64,000 bases of DNA, from the NCBI RefSeq assembly GCF_013282725.1, contig NZ_CP054043.1, positions 1,364,001 to 1,428,000 of the forward strand, read 5' to 3'. The notes under the pieces are model-generated. The model was not told where the DNA came from, did not search any database, and saw nothing but the letters and a program-made list of their open reading frames with translations. Of this stretch, positions 15,607-23,461 are shown piece after piece (position 1 is the first letter of the stretch; each line of letters opens with the position of its first letter). The DNA is from Yersinia mollaretii ATCC 43969 (GTDB taxonomy: Bacteria; Pseudomonadota; Gammaproteobacteria; Enterobacterales; Enterobacteriaceae). Made by a program: the position numbers and the translations under genes.

Positions 15607-16559
15607 ACGGTTGACACCTTTTGTGGAAAGACGTTGCAACGAATCATATTGTCAATTAGGTAGTATTGAATCGCAGCATCATCGTAATCAATACCATCTT
15701 GACCAAGTTTGGATGCATAATATTCCGTCATTTTATCTAGAGCACTTACTGGATCACCATTACAATTGTCTAATATACTGTTACTAAATCGCTTAAGATA
15801 CACAGATGTTTTATTTATATTAATCGTGCCAATATCACTTTGTGTCTTTATCTCTTCGAGTATTGCTGCGTATGTACTGATTAATGATGTATAAATATCC
15901 ATAAGATAATTAGAATAATCAGAAAAACGCTTATAAATCTTACCATTAGGGTCTGGTTCATCAACAAAACCGATTCCTAACATAGGGTGGTCTTCACTAC
16001 TAAGAATTTTTATCATACCTAAAATTGTTACTACTTCCTTAGGTGCTTTTTCAACATTCTTCTCAACTATATTTTTATCTAAATAATCACATACTTGTAT
16101 TATTTTTTCTAATTCTAGGCCGTTAATAATCCTAACAAGATCTGTATAATCTAAAACGTCATCAGAAATTGTTATTTTGAATTTAGAGCCATATGTTTTG
16201 GCTTTATATCGTATTTTCTTTGTTAAAATCAAAATAATTAATCTGTCTATCTTGTCTACATTCTTTGTCTCAATAAACCCATCAATGGTTTTTCTTATTT
16301 TTACGAAGTCTGATGTTGACGTTACTTGTATTGCTATTCGAGAATCTAAATCAATAAGATCTATAGACTTAGCATTCTTTTGTATTATATTCGCATTAAC
16401 AAGTGAATAACTAAAAATTAAATTTAGTAATCCGCAGAAAAAAGACTCTGAATGAATATTAATATCAGTTAAGTTTAGGGACGTTTTTATCTCTACTTCA
16501 TGAGCTAGGATGGCAAGCTTATTACTAATCTTTTCCATGTATACTTGTCTCTCAAGCAT
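15600..16559 (-). CDS. SMEK-domain protein, ABC-3C third component
   Basis: 319 residues. The N-terminal region (MEKISNKLAILAHEVEIKTSLNL and IHSESFFCGLLNLIF) followed by SIDLIDLDSRIAIQVTSTSD, with a D-x(n)-QVTS arrangement, matches the SMEK domain of ABC-3C proteins; the conserved D and Q in the IAIQVTST strand recall restriction-endonuclease-like folds. The remainder is helical. First gene of the unit. Start could be 16559 or the internal ATG at 16538; the upstream one keeps the residues before MEK. Probably the sensor/effector partner of the DUF2326 ATPase. Confidence 0.8.
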   Translation of the reverse strand: MLERQVYMEKISNKLAILAHEVEIKTSLNLTDINIHSESFFCGLLNLIFSYSLVNANIIQKNAKSIDLIDLDSRIAIQVTSTSDFVKIRKTIDGFIETKNVDKIDRLIILILTKKIRYKAKTYGSKFKITISDDVLDYTDLVRIINGLELEKIIQVCDYLDKNIVEKNVEKAPKEVVTILGMIKILSSEDHPMLGIGFVDEPDPNGKIYKRFSDYSNYLMDIYTSLISTYAAILEEIKTQSDIGTININKTSVYLKRFSNSILDNCNGDPVSALDKMTEYYASKLGQDGIDYDDAAIQYYLIDNMIRCNVFPQKVSTVC

Positions 16560-16669
16560 GTTCCTAAACCCCTGTTAGTGATCAAGATTTTTTTAATAGT
16601 GGCTACTAAATAATAATATTATAAAGAGTAACATATCTAAAGGATTCTCCCGCTACTTTAGTATACTTT

Positions 16670-16992
16670 TAGTGCAATTGCATTAATGCATGAACACAAT
16701 ATGTCGCTATATGCATCAGATAGAAAATTAGTGTTTTCATCCTCTGCGCGCAATGCTATCCCCTCCACGCCTGCGCGCTTTACAGGTCGCTTTTCATGCA
16801 GTTGCATGCATACCCCTAAACCGCGCCAGTACTGGGGCTGCACAGGGTTTTAAGGGGGGTATTCTGCATGCAGATCCATGCACTCTAGGCATGCACACCC
16901 CTTTTTAGTCTCGCCAGCCAGAAATAAAACCTCAAACGGTGAACTCCATCACTAAATTGCAGACAAAAAAAGCCCCGCACGAGGGCGGGGAA
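16670..16992. other. Satellite B packaging region with cos-like site and terminator
   Basis: The stretch 16560-17009 has no gene. It carries many GCATGCA/TGCATG repeats (about 16678-16905), a GCGCGC block near 16746 shared with satellite A, and at 16978-16990 CACGAGGGCGGGG followed by AAAGG, close to the P2/P4 cohesive-end sequence. The same bases form CCCCGC-N6-GCGGGG with a T-run on the minus strand, a convincing terminator for sid-delta. Both roles may coexist. Confidence 0.5.
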
Positions 16993-17009
16993 AGGTTGCC
17001 ATGATTCTG

Positions 17010-17258
17010 TTATCCGTGTCTGAATGCGTCGCCATATCGTCCTAGGGTATGGCGTTTTACCGGTGGGGGGATCACCACCGGGGCGGGGATTTCCTGCGCC
17101 GGTGGCCGGGTAATAATTCTGTCGAGGCTTTCAACCGTCTTAAAGGTGCAGGAACAATCAAGGTTCTGGCACTGGTAATAGACTTCCTTGGTCTGTTCCG
17201 ACAAATAGCGGCTGGAACGAGTATGAGAAGCATGTCTGCATACCGGGCAACGCATCAT
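17010..17258 (-). CDS. Ogr/Delta-type zinc-finger activator (B)
   Basis: 82 residues. MMRCPVCRHASHTRSSRYLSE, then YYQCQNLDCSCTFKT carries the Cys pairs of the zinc finger. About three quarters identical by eye to the satellite A copy in the first 55 residues; the tails differ. Start overlaps the sid stop by four bases. Expected to act at 18033-18052. Confidence 0.9.
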   Translation of the reverse strand: MMRCPVCRHASHTRSSRYLSEQTKEVYYQCQNLDCSCTFKTVESLDRIITRPPAQEIPAPVVIPPPVKRHTLGRYGDAFRHG

Positions 17259-17962
17259 GTTGACGGCTCCCCGGTTGGGTTCAATTTTGCTCGTTTATCT
17301 CGAATGCGCTGCCCTAATAACCCCCGTTTCAGCGGGCTGTTGTACAGGATGCTGTCTACTCTGTCAGGTTGCGGTCTCTGGAAAGTCAATTCTGCCAGTA
17401 CGGTTTCTTTCTCCAGATTAAATGAATAGAGTGCGGCAGATGTAAGTACCCTGGTAATAAGCGTTCTCAGTGCGTCCTCCGATGATGCATTACCGTAGAG
17501 TTTATTCGCGGCAACGTTGATTTTTGCTGCCCGAATGATTGCCGGAGACAGGGTTTTCATGGCGGCCTGCATTTCCATATCTGCATAAGCCATCAGGGCG
17601 TCCATATGTGTTTTTTCATACGGTTTTGCGGAAACGCATAATTTCAATATGGTTTCACTTTTATCCAACTCCAGCTCTTCAATCAGATGCCCGAATTCTT
17701 GTGCCAGCTCCCGCTGTGAAATCCGGCGAATATGTTCGGTTTGCAGCTCATCCGTCATTTCACCGCGCAGGCTACGAAACAGTTTGCGCCAACTGCCGTC
17801 AGCCTGTTGGCTCTGATTTTCTGCATCCCGCTGCTTTTGCTGGCTGCGGGCAATGGACGCAATAATGTCTTCGTAGGTTTCTACATTCTTCAGGTGTTGG
17901 GCTTTGGCTGCTTTATAGCTGTTCAGTGCTGGGGTGATGGGGTGTTCTGCTGTCTGGCTCAT
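17255..17962 (-). CDS. sid: Sid-like capsid size determination protein (B)
   Basis: 235 residues. The N-terminal 130 residues are nearly identical to the satellite A Sid (ALNSYKAAKAQHLKNVETY, KLFRSLRGEMTDELQ), whereas the C-terminal 100 diverge markedly (KINVAANKLYGNASSED). This mosaic suggests exchange of the N-terminal half between satellites or selection on the capsid-contacting tail. Operon with the delta gene; delta-box upstream. Confidence 0.82.
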   Translation of the reverse strand: MSQTAEHPITPALNSYKAAKAQHLKNVETYEDIIASIARSQQKQRDAENQSQQADGSWRKLFRSLRGEMTDELQTEHIRRISQRELAQEFGHLIEELELDKSETILKLCVSAKPYEKTHMDALMAYADMEMQAAMKTLSPAIIRAAKINVAANKLYGNASSEDALRTLITRVLTSAALYSFNLEKETVLAELTFQRPQPDRVDSILYNSPLKRGLLGQRIRDKRAKLNPTGEPST

Positions 17963-18032
17963 GGTCGTACTCCGTTCTCATCGGGATGTCGCCATTGTGC
18001 AAATCCACACACAACAGCTCAACCGATACCCG

Positions 18033-18052
18033 TTGTCCCGGCGCTGACACAA
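18033..18052 (-). promoter_or_regulatory. Ogr/Delta activator site upstream of sid (B)
   Basis: TTGT-N12-ACAA dyad centred about 80 bases before the sid start, as in satellite A. A further ACAAC-N16-GTTGT dyad overlaps it on the outer side in both satellites (18011-18036 here). Confidence 0.8.
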
Positions 18053-18117
18053 CAACACGCCGTTGTGCCATTCATCGATTACGACACAATAGCGACTCTG
18101 ATTAACAGGAGAAAACC

Positions 18118-18360
18118 ATGATTAATGTGACCGTTGGAGAGAAGTTTTTCACACTGGAACGCCATGAAGCACAATTCCTTTCGGACGCGCTACTGTCAGC
18201 CCTGAGTAACCCCACTGATAAGGCAATACAGGGATTCAGTCAGCGGGCCGGAACCTTGCAGGTGACTGCTTCACCAGAAGAAGTGACGTTTACGGGAAAT
18301 AAGCAGCATTTCAGCCAACAGGCTCCCGCGATACGCACCCATACTTTGACGGACTGCTAA
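18118..18360 (+). CDS. Conserved P4-like satellite hypothetical protein (B)
   Basis: 80 residues, start preceded by AGGAG eight bases upstream. Paralogue of 4549-4788 (GEKFFTL near the start, LTDC at the end). In satellite B it stands alone, divergent from sid and followed by the iteron cluster, rather than coupled to AlpA. Function unknown. Confidence 0.65.
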   Translation: MINVTVGEKFFTLERHEAQFLSDALLSALSNPTDKAIQGFSQRAGTLQVTASPEEVTFTGNKQHFSQQAPAIRTHTLTDC

Positions 18361-18424
18361 CTGACCGGCCAGCCAGAAAGAAGCCCTGAACTGACCTGAA
18401 TGAGAAACATTGTATCCCTTTGGG

Positions 18425-18627
18425 GGTGTAACAGGTGTAACGGGTGTTACAGTATTGATATATCAGTATTTTTCTAAAATCATCAGGTGTAACACCCGGT
18501 GTAACGTGGTGTAACACCACCGTTATCGTGTCGGTTTGTTACACCTGTTACACCGACAAAAGAAAAAGGTGTAACAGGCTTTTCTCAATGAAATCAGCGT
18601 TGTTACACCTGTTACCCTTGTTACACC
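18425..18627. other. GGTGTAAC iteron cluster, probable replication origin of satellite B
   Basis: Ten exact copies of GGTGTAAC: six direct (18425, 18434, 18486, 18498, 18508, 18568) and four inverted as GTTACACC (18538, 18547, 18602, 18620), plus variants at 18443 and 18611. They surround an AT-rich stretch (18452-18485). The cluster lies directly behind the satellite B primase gene. The motif differs from the GTGAACAGT iterons of satellite A, as expected for a different initiator. Confidence 0.85.
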
Positions 18628-18652
18628 TTAAAGATAAGACTCACGTAAAGGA

Positions 18653-21319
18653 TTAGCCCACCACCTCGCTGTTAAAGACGTATATCCGTTTGGGATTCAT
18701 CTCTGGCAGGCGGACGGTGGTTTGTGTCTTCCCGTCTTTCGATGCCAGCAGATACCCCGCCGTGACACACAGTTGCGCGACTTTCTTGGCATCAAACCCC
18801 TTGCACACCTCTTTCCAGCCCGACGGCAACACATAGAACGTAGTGACGGCCTCACGGGTGTTATTGCCCTTGTCTACCTTACGAAAACCCACCATGTTCG
18901 AGGGCCGGTTGCGCTCGTCATGCCAGTCCGCAAAGCGGCTGTACTGATTGGCGGTGAAGAAACTGCGTATTTGCTCGAGGGCGGCGGCGTCTTCCTGATT
19001 GGCACTGTGACCGCGCTCCCCTATCCATGCCTGCAAACACACACGGGTGGCCCGCAAGGCTTCCCCCTCCGGCCAGCCGGTCAGGCCGCAGCGGGTCGCC
19101 ATCTCGCCCGCCATCGCAATCAGGGCGAAACGGTTAATGGCCCGGCCTACCTGATTACCGGCCTCTACAGGCATCAGCTCACGGGTGTAGGTTTTGAGTA
19201 GGGCTTTCGCCTGTGTGGTCATGCCGTTCAGGTCTTCGGTCAGCGCCTTGAGCCATGCCCGGAACGGCGTACCGTAGAAACTGGCTGTTGCCCCCTCAAA
19301 ATGTTCGGCCAGCTCTTTACCGCTGCCAAAGCCGTGTAACGCCTCAAAGACGCCAAACTTGCCTGAGTCACTGGGGATTTGGATCATCCGTACTTCCATC
19401 CCGGCAAAGGTGCGCTCACCGGCGCGGGCAGCATGTTCGGTCAGTGACAGTTCGCCGGTGGAGAAGAACAACATACGCCACTGTTTGCGGGCGCGCAGTT
19501 CGCCGTCAGTCCCAGCCCGGCCTTTGCCCTGTCCGTTTGCCAGCATATAGGCAATATTACCCGCCTCACGACCATCCACCTCGCGTATTTCATCGAGCAT
19601 CATGGCGGCATCGTTGCGACGGCTGGCGGTACCCTCCAGTGCGTTACCTGTTGAGCGCCATGTGTGCCAGTAATCCGGCCCGCCACACACGGAAGTGGCC
19701 GCTTTCATGGTGGTGGTCTTGCCGTCTGTGGATTCGCCTTTCAGGTGATAACCGCCGCCGTCCATCCCCACCAGACGCAACAGCGGAGCCGCAAACGCCA
19801 GACTGACCGCAAAGGCCACGCGGGAATTACCGATACAGTAGCGCCCGATATGCTCGCGCCACTCATCAAGGCTGCCCGCTACCCGAAAATCCCGCCCCTG
19901 TACGCTGGCCGTCTGCAATATTACCCCGTCGGCCCCCTCACCAATCACCTCGTCCTGCAACACATACACCCCGCCATGCCAACCGGTTTTGTTCACACAG
20001 GTGACTTTGCGCTCTGGTTTACACAGAGAGATGTATTCCATTAGCCGGGCGCGGGCCTCGCCGGTGGTGCTGATATACGACAGACCGTTGACCAGCAGCA
20101 CCCGCCGCAGCTCTTCGCCGCTGCCACTTAACATTTCCATCGGCATCGCCCATTTACGGCAAATCCCGTAAGTGTCCTCCCATTCCAGCAGGCGGCCAAA
20201 GTTCCCTCCGTCCGCGTCGCAGGTAATGGCCGACACCTTGAGCGGGTTACAGATTTTGATATTGCGGATTTCCGTATCGCCGTCTGATTTTTGTACCTGC
20301 TTATCGAACCACAAATATTCCTGCGTTAGCCGAAAGCCTTGTGGCAATTTGGCCTTGTCTTTCCCCAGTTGCACCAGTTCTTCCCGGAACGCTTCTCTGG
20401 CCCGTTCGGTGCCGTTATCCCGCTGATAGTCATTCCAGTCGGCTTTAAAGCGGGTCGGGGGGAGCGTCACCCAACCGTCCACGGCTTTCGCTGCTTTCTC
20501 AGCCCACACTTTGCCGGTGTTGACCTTGCCATCATCAAAATCATTGTCTCCGGCTAGAATGATGCGCGCTTCTGGCCACTTCGCCCGGATAACCAACGCC
20601 ACGTTTAGCAGGTTACTGGCGGCAATACCCGCCATCACCATGCCGTCAGTGAGTTGTGCCACGGTCAGGGCGGTAGCATAGCCCTCGGTGATAACGACCT
20701 GTGGCGGGCTGTCCAGCTCGGATTCAAGGGCAATAAATGCCCCTTTGAGCACCGTACCCGGCAACAGGCGCTTGTCTCCCAAGGGGGAAACCAGTTGCGC
20801 GCCGGTCACGGTGCCACTGATATCGGTCAGGGGCAGCACCAGTGAGCCGGGCGGGAAATCAATCCCACCGCTTTTCTTCAATTGCGTGGTCAGGCGGTGA
20901 GGATGTTCTAACAACCCTTTACCGGTCAGATAGTCACTTTCACCCCGCACACAGCCTGCCAGCAAGGCCGCAACAGTCTCGGCTACCGGTTGTATGGGTT
21001 TGGCTGCTTCTTTTCTGGCGGGCGGCTGTTGGCTTTGGGGTAATTGCAGCGCCTGTGCCACCTCATGGGCCGCTTTACCGGCCGTCAACCCGTTGACCAG
21101 TTTGACCAAATCTAGCCCGTCACCGGCCCCGCACTGGTTACAAATCCATGTCCCGCGCCCGTCCCGATCATCAAAACGAAAACGGTCTGTACCGCCACAG
21201 TGTGGGCAAGCGCCGTGTTGACCATGGGCCGGAACGACAATACCCAGCAAGGGCAGGACAACCGGCCAGCGCGTATGGGCGGCGGCGGTAATATCCGATA
21301 CAAAATTCTGTGCCATCAT
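18653..21319 (-). CDS. Primase-helicase with DUF927-type helicase domain (satellite B initiator)
   Basis: About 888 residues from ATG 21319 (or 21316), next to GAGGGGG; a longer frame to 21382 overlaps the upstream gene. N-terminal zinc ribbon CPHC/CNQC (38-41, 60-63), TOPRIM-like core with EGYATALT and LAGDNDFDDG, then a DUF927-like helicase with Walker A GESTDGKTT and Walker B MMLDEIREVDG. The primase half resembles the satellite A protein; the helicase half is a different family, so the gene is a domain replacement of P4 alpha. Probably binds the GGTGTAAC iterons that follow its stop codon. Confidence 0.9.
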   Translation of the reverse strand: MMAQNFVSDITAAAHTRWPVVLPLLGIVVPAHGQHGACPHCGGTDRFRFDDRDGRGTWICNQCGAGDGLDLVKLVNGLTAGKAAHEVAQALQLPQSQQPPARKEAAKPIQPVAETVAALLAGCVRGESDYLTGKGLLEHPHRLTTQLKKSGGIDFPPGSLVLPLTDISGTVTGAQLVSPLGDKRLLPGTVLKGAFIALESELDSPPQVVITEGYATALTVAQLTDGMVMAGIAASNLLNVALVIRAKWPEARIILAGDNDFDDGKVNTGKVWAEKAAKAVDGWVTLPPTRFKADWNDYQRDNGTERAREAFREELVQLGKDKAKLPQGFRLTQEYLWFDKQVQKSDGDTEIRNIKICNPLKVSAITCDADGGNFGRLLEWEDTYGICRKWAMPMEMLSGSGEELRRVLLVNGLSYISTTGEARARLMEYISLCKPERKVTCVNKTGWHGGVYVLQDEVIGEGADGVILQTASVQGRDFRVAGSLDEWREHIGRYCIGNSRVAFAVSLAFAAPLLRLVGMDGGGYHLKGESTDGKTTTMKAATSVCGGPDYWHTWRSTGNALEGTASRRNDAAMMLDEIREVDGREAGNIAYMLANGQGKGRAGTDGELRARKQWRMLFFSTGELSLTEHAARAGERTFAGMEVRMIQIPSDSGKFGVFEALHGFGSGKELAEHFEGATASFYGTPFRAWLKALTEDLNGMTTQAKALLKTYTRELMPVEAGNQVGRAINRFALIAMAGEMATRCGLTGWPEGEALRATRVCLQAWIGERGHSANQEDAAALEQIRSFFTANQYSRFADWHDERNRPSNMVGFRKVDKGNNTREAVTTFYVLPSGWKEVCKGFDAKKVAQLCVTAGYLLASKDGKTQTTVRLPEMNPKRIYVFNSEVVG

Positions 21320-21326
21320 GTCCCCC

Positions 21327-21671
21327 TCAGTGCAGTGTGACCGGCATATTGGCCGTTTTGATGTACGCCCGGCACAGCTCATCCATCATGGTTTCCCCCA
21401 GCAGCGTCAGGCGGGGGGCCACATTCAGAATGTCCGGCAACACCATGTCTTCCAACATGCAGCAAGCGGCTTCCATCCCGCTCTCAGGGCCGTGGCGTGT
21501 CATAAAATAGACTTCCACGTTTTCGGCTATCACCATTTGCAGCTCATCAATATTCATAGTGAGCGCTACGCCGTAAGACACACAGGCATCCAGATAGGCT
21601 TGCGCCACGGCACGGCGATAAAGCGCGGTACGTACTTCGAGGGGAATACAGGAGGTATTATTCAGGTTCAT
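21327..21671 (-). CDS. DUF5375-like satellite protein (B)
   Basis: 114 residues, homologue of 5595-5936: CIPLEVRTALYRRAVAQAYLD, then NIDELQMVIAENVE, CCMLEDMVLPDIL and LTLLGETMMDEL. Overlaps the upstream gene by four bases and precedes the primase gene by a few bases, the same order as in satellite A. Confidence 0.7.
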   Translation of the reverse strand: MNLNNTSCIPLEVRTALYRRAVAQAYLDACVSYGVALTMNIDELQMVIAENVEVYFMTRHGPESGMEAACCMLEDMVLPDILNVAPRLTLLGETMMDELCRAYIKTANMPVTLH

Positions 21672-21961
21672 GATGGCACCCCAGCAGACAGTAATGCACA
21701 GCTTTGGGTGACGGCTATCAGGTCTTCATACAGATAATCGACCATAGCGGAGACTTCTTTCACCGGTAACATGCCGGGAAAGGCAGATGAATCAAAATGG
21801 TTCGCCAGTAGGGCGGCTAATAATGCGCTGGCATTCTTGGCGCGGGTTAATTTAAAGAAATCATCTTCCGGTATTCCGTAGGCCAGATGATTATTCAAAA
21901 CCTGATTTTCAGATAAAGGGCGGCCCTGAGCAGCGTTATGCTCATATTGTTGCATTGTCAT
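21668..21961 (-). CDS. P4-like operon hypothetical protein (B)
   Basis: 97 residues, counterpart of 5335-5598: YGIPEDDFFKLTRAKNASALL, then SAMVDYLYEDLIAVTQSC. Part of the coupled operon Icd-like, 117-residue protein, this gene, DUF5375-like, primase. Function unknown. Confidence 0.65.
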   Translation of the reverse strand: MTMQQYEHNAAQGRPLSENQVLNNHLAYGIPEDDFFKLTRAKNASALLAALLANHFDSSAFPGMLPVKEVSAMVDYLYEDLIAVTQSCALLSAGVPS

Positions 21962-22011
21962 AATAGAGTCCGTTTTAGAAAGTGAGAATTCGTTACCGCT
22001 ATTTATGCCGG

Positions 22012-22365
22012 TTAGAGAAAGTGTGAATAATGTTCCTCGCTCTTTTCCGCCGGACGGCGTTCTGAATAAGGTTTTTTCGGGTAAATATATTTAACGGACT
22101 TGTGCAGCAATAACCCTTTACTGGTATTGAGTGTTGTTATCGGGTCACGTTCCGGCGCATTGGCTATTTTGCTATACACCTTGGCGAACCACGTTAACGG
22201 CATGGAAGAATATCGCGTAGTAAGGTCATAATTAAAAATGACTTCATAACGGAATTCAGGGTTTTGGCGCTGGGTCTGCTCGGAAGCCAGTTTCAGGTTC
22301 ACGATACGCACCGTCCAGCCCTCTTTATGGCGATAACGTTCGCCGTACTCAGGGAGTTCAGTCAT
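22012..22365 (-). CDS. Hypothetical protein in satellite B early operon
   Basis: 117 residues, basic. LPEYGERYRHKEGWTVRIVNLKL at the start looks like a small SH3-type barrel, then FRYEVIFNYDLTTRYSSMPLTWFAKVY. Present only in satellite B; satellite A has no counterpart between the Icd-like and 87-residue genes. Its start overlaps the Icd-like stop by eight bases. I do not recognise the family. Confidence 0.6.
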   Translation of the reverse strand: MTELPEYGERYRHKEGWTVRIVNLKLASEQTQRQNPEFRYEVIFNYDLTTRYSSMPLTWFAKVYSKIANAPERDPITTLNTSKGLLLHKSVKYIYPKKPYSERRPAEKSEEHYSHFL

Positions 22366-22537
22366 GGGAGCCTGCTCTTACCGGCAAACGGCCAGCAAAC
22401 AGTAAGATATAGTCACTGGCCAACTGGCGGCGGGCGGTAGTCTCATTACAGGCGGTGATCCGCAGCATGAGCGGGCGTATTTTCCGTTGTGTGCGGTTGA
22501 TTGCCGCAAAGATGTAGGTACACTTTGATGTAGCCAT
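22358..22537 (-). CDS. Icd-like small protein (B)
   Basis: 59 residues. MATSKCTYIFAAINRTQR, then LRITACNETTARRQLASDYI and LLFAGRLPV line up with the satellite A Icd-like protein (FAVVRRTE, ASSEKNAR, DYILSFAGRLP). ATG at 22537 is preceded by GAGAG. First gene of the leftward early operon. Confidence 0.7.
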   Translation of the reverse strand: MATSKCTYIFAAINRTQRKIRPLMLRITACNETTARRQLASDYILLFAGRLPVRAGSHD

Positions 22538-22567
22538 GGCGTTGCTCTCTGTTTCGTTAATGGTTAA

Positions 22568-22612
22568 GCCTCAATTGGTACTGCGAATACTGATTGAGGC
22601 TGCTTTTTTTTT
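22568..22612. other. Leader hairpin of the satellite B early operon
   Basis: GCCTCAAT (22568-22575) pairs with ATTGAGGC (22593-22600), with an inner GGTACTG-N-AATACT near-dyad. Read rightward it has a nine-T tail and looks like a terminator, but no gene precedes it in that direction. Read leftward it is the leader of the Icd-like operon, the position of the P4 CI RNA. Confidence 0.5.
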
Positions 22613-22629
22613 AGGGGACATCATGGTAA

Positions 22630-22674
22630 GGTGGCCACCTAACGAGTTAACAGTAATCCAATAGGTGGCCACTT
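22630..22674. promoter_or_regulatory. Twin GTGGCCAC operators
   Basis: Palindrome GGTGGCCACC at 22630-22639 and AGGTGGCCACTT at 22663-22674, 33 bases apart centre to centre (about three helical turns). They lie between the leftward early operon and the rightward Arc-like gene; the second overlaps its start codon, suiting autorepression. Confidence 0.7.
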
Positions 22675-22867
22675 GTCAACAGTTACAACGAGAGATAGAA
22701 GCCCTAAAGGGGGCGGTCAATCTCCACAGTTCAAAATGCGAATTACGCCTGAGCTTAAAGAACAATTAGAAGCTGAGGCAGGTAAAGATAATGTTAGTCT
22801 CGCCAATTGGATAAAAGATCTCGCAAGGCAAGAATTAAAGCGGCGAGGTATCGAACCAAAAGGCTAA
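22673..22867 (+). CDS. Arc-like ribbon-helix-helix regulator
   Basis: 64 residues starting at a TTG (22673); no ATG exists before the domain. SPQFKMRITPELKEQLEAEA, then NVSLANWIKDLARQEL is the Arc/MetJ ribbon-helix-helix pattern, where QFKMR forms the DNA-contacting strand. Divergent from the early operon and flanked by the GTGGCCAC palindromes, so it is the probable repressor of satellite B early genes. Confidence 0.75.
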   Translation: MSTVTTRDRSPKGGGQSPQFKMRITPELKEQLEAEAGKDNVSLANWIKDLARQELKRRGIEPKG

Positions 22868-22936
22868 ACATTATTATTTAGATTTTATTTGTATATTATA
22901 TTGGCGATCTAATTGGTCGCCTTTATTACATTATTA

Positions 22937-23149
22937 TTAATGATGTTGTTGTGATTCAATCCATTCCCAAATTTCATCTACTTTCCATGCTGTAATTCTG
23001 GTTGATATCTTTACTGGTTTAGGGAATGTACCCGCTGATACCCGTCTCCATAACGTTGCAGGAGAAAATGGTAAGCAGGGCATCAATGCCTTTTGCCGGA
23101 CAAACCCTGCTGCGGGTAAAGAGCCATGTGTTGTATTTTCATGTCTCAT
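22937..23149 (-). CDS. AlpA-family regulator (B)
   Basis: 70 residues from the ATG at 23149, which has AAGGAG ten bases upstream; the frame extends to 23200 without a ribosome site. MPCLPFSPATLWRRVSAGTFPKPVKIS, then ITAWKVDEIWEWIE is the AlpA core. Probably controls excision like P4 Vis. Convergent with the Arc-like gene. Confidence 0.85.
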   Translation of the reverse strand: MRHENTTHGSLPAAGFVRQKALMPCLPFSPATLWRRVSAGTFPKPVKISTRITAWKVDEIWEWIESQQHH

Positions 23150-23210
23150 CAATCTTGTAACTCCTTGATGGGTAAGCGATGAGGTGAGATTACCTGACAC
23201 AATCTTAGTT

Positions 23211-23278
23211 TTCCATCAAGAATGGAATTCCATTAAATTGATACATTTTCCATTTAAATATTCAGAATTCCATCAAGA
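23211..23278. repeat. Repeated TTCCATCAAGA and ATGGAATTCCAT upstream of AlpA (B)
   Basis: TTCCATCAAGA occurs at 23211-23221 and 23268-23278, with the palindrome ATGGAATTCCAT at 23222-23233 and a further GAATTCCATC copy inside the second unit. Probable operator region of the AlpA gene. The rest of 23201-23461 shows nothing else. Confidence 0.6.
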
Positions 23279-23461
23279 TGACTGTCATTTTGTTTTTTTT
23301 AACTAATTGAATTTATTTAATTAATCGTTACTAACGAAGAATGTTGATGTTATGGGGGGCTTAGAGAGGTTATAAGGGGCAGTCAGAGGCTAAAGGAGGC
23401 TAATTTTGGGCATTGTTTTTGAAAATAGCTAAACCTCCTTAGACGTCTAGCTAAGGGATTA

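Noticed and set aside
18722..20900. Many plus-strand frames opposite the satellite B primase
   Set aside because: GC-rich antisense shadows of a conserved gene, without family similarity or ribosome sites.
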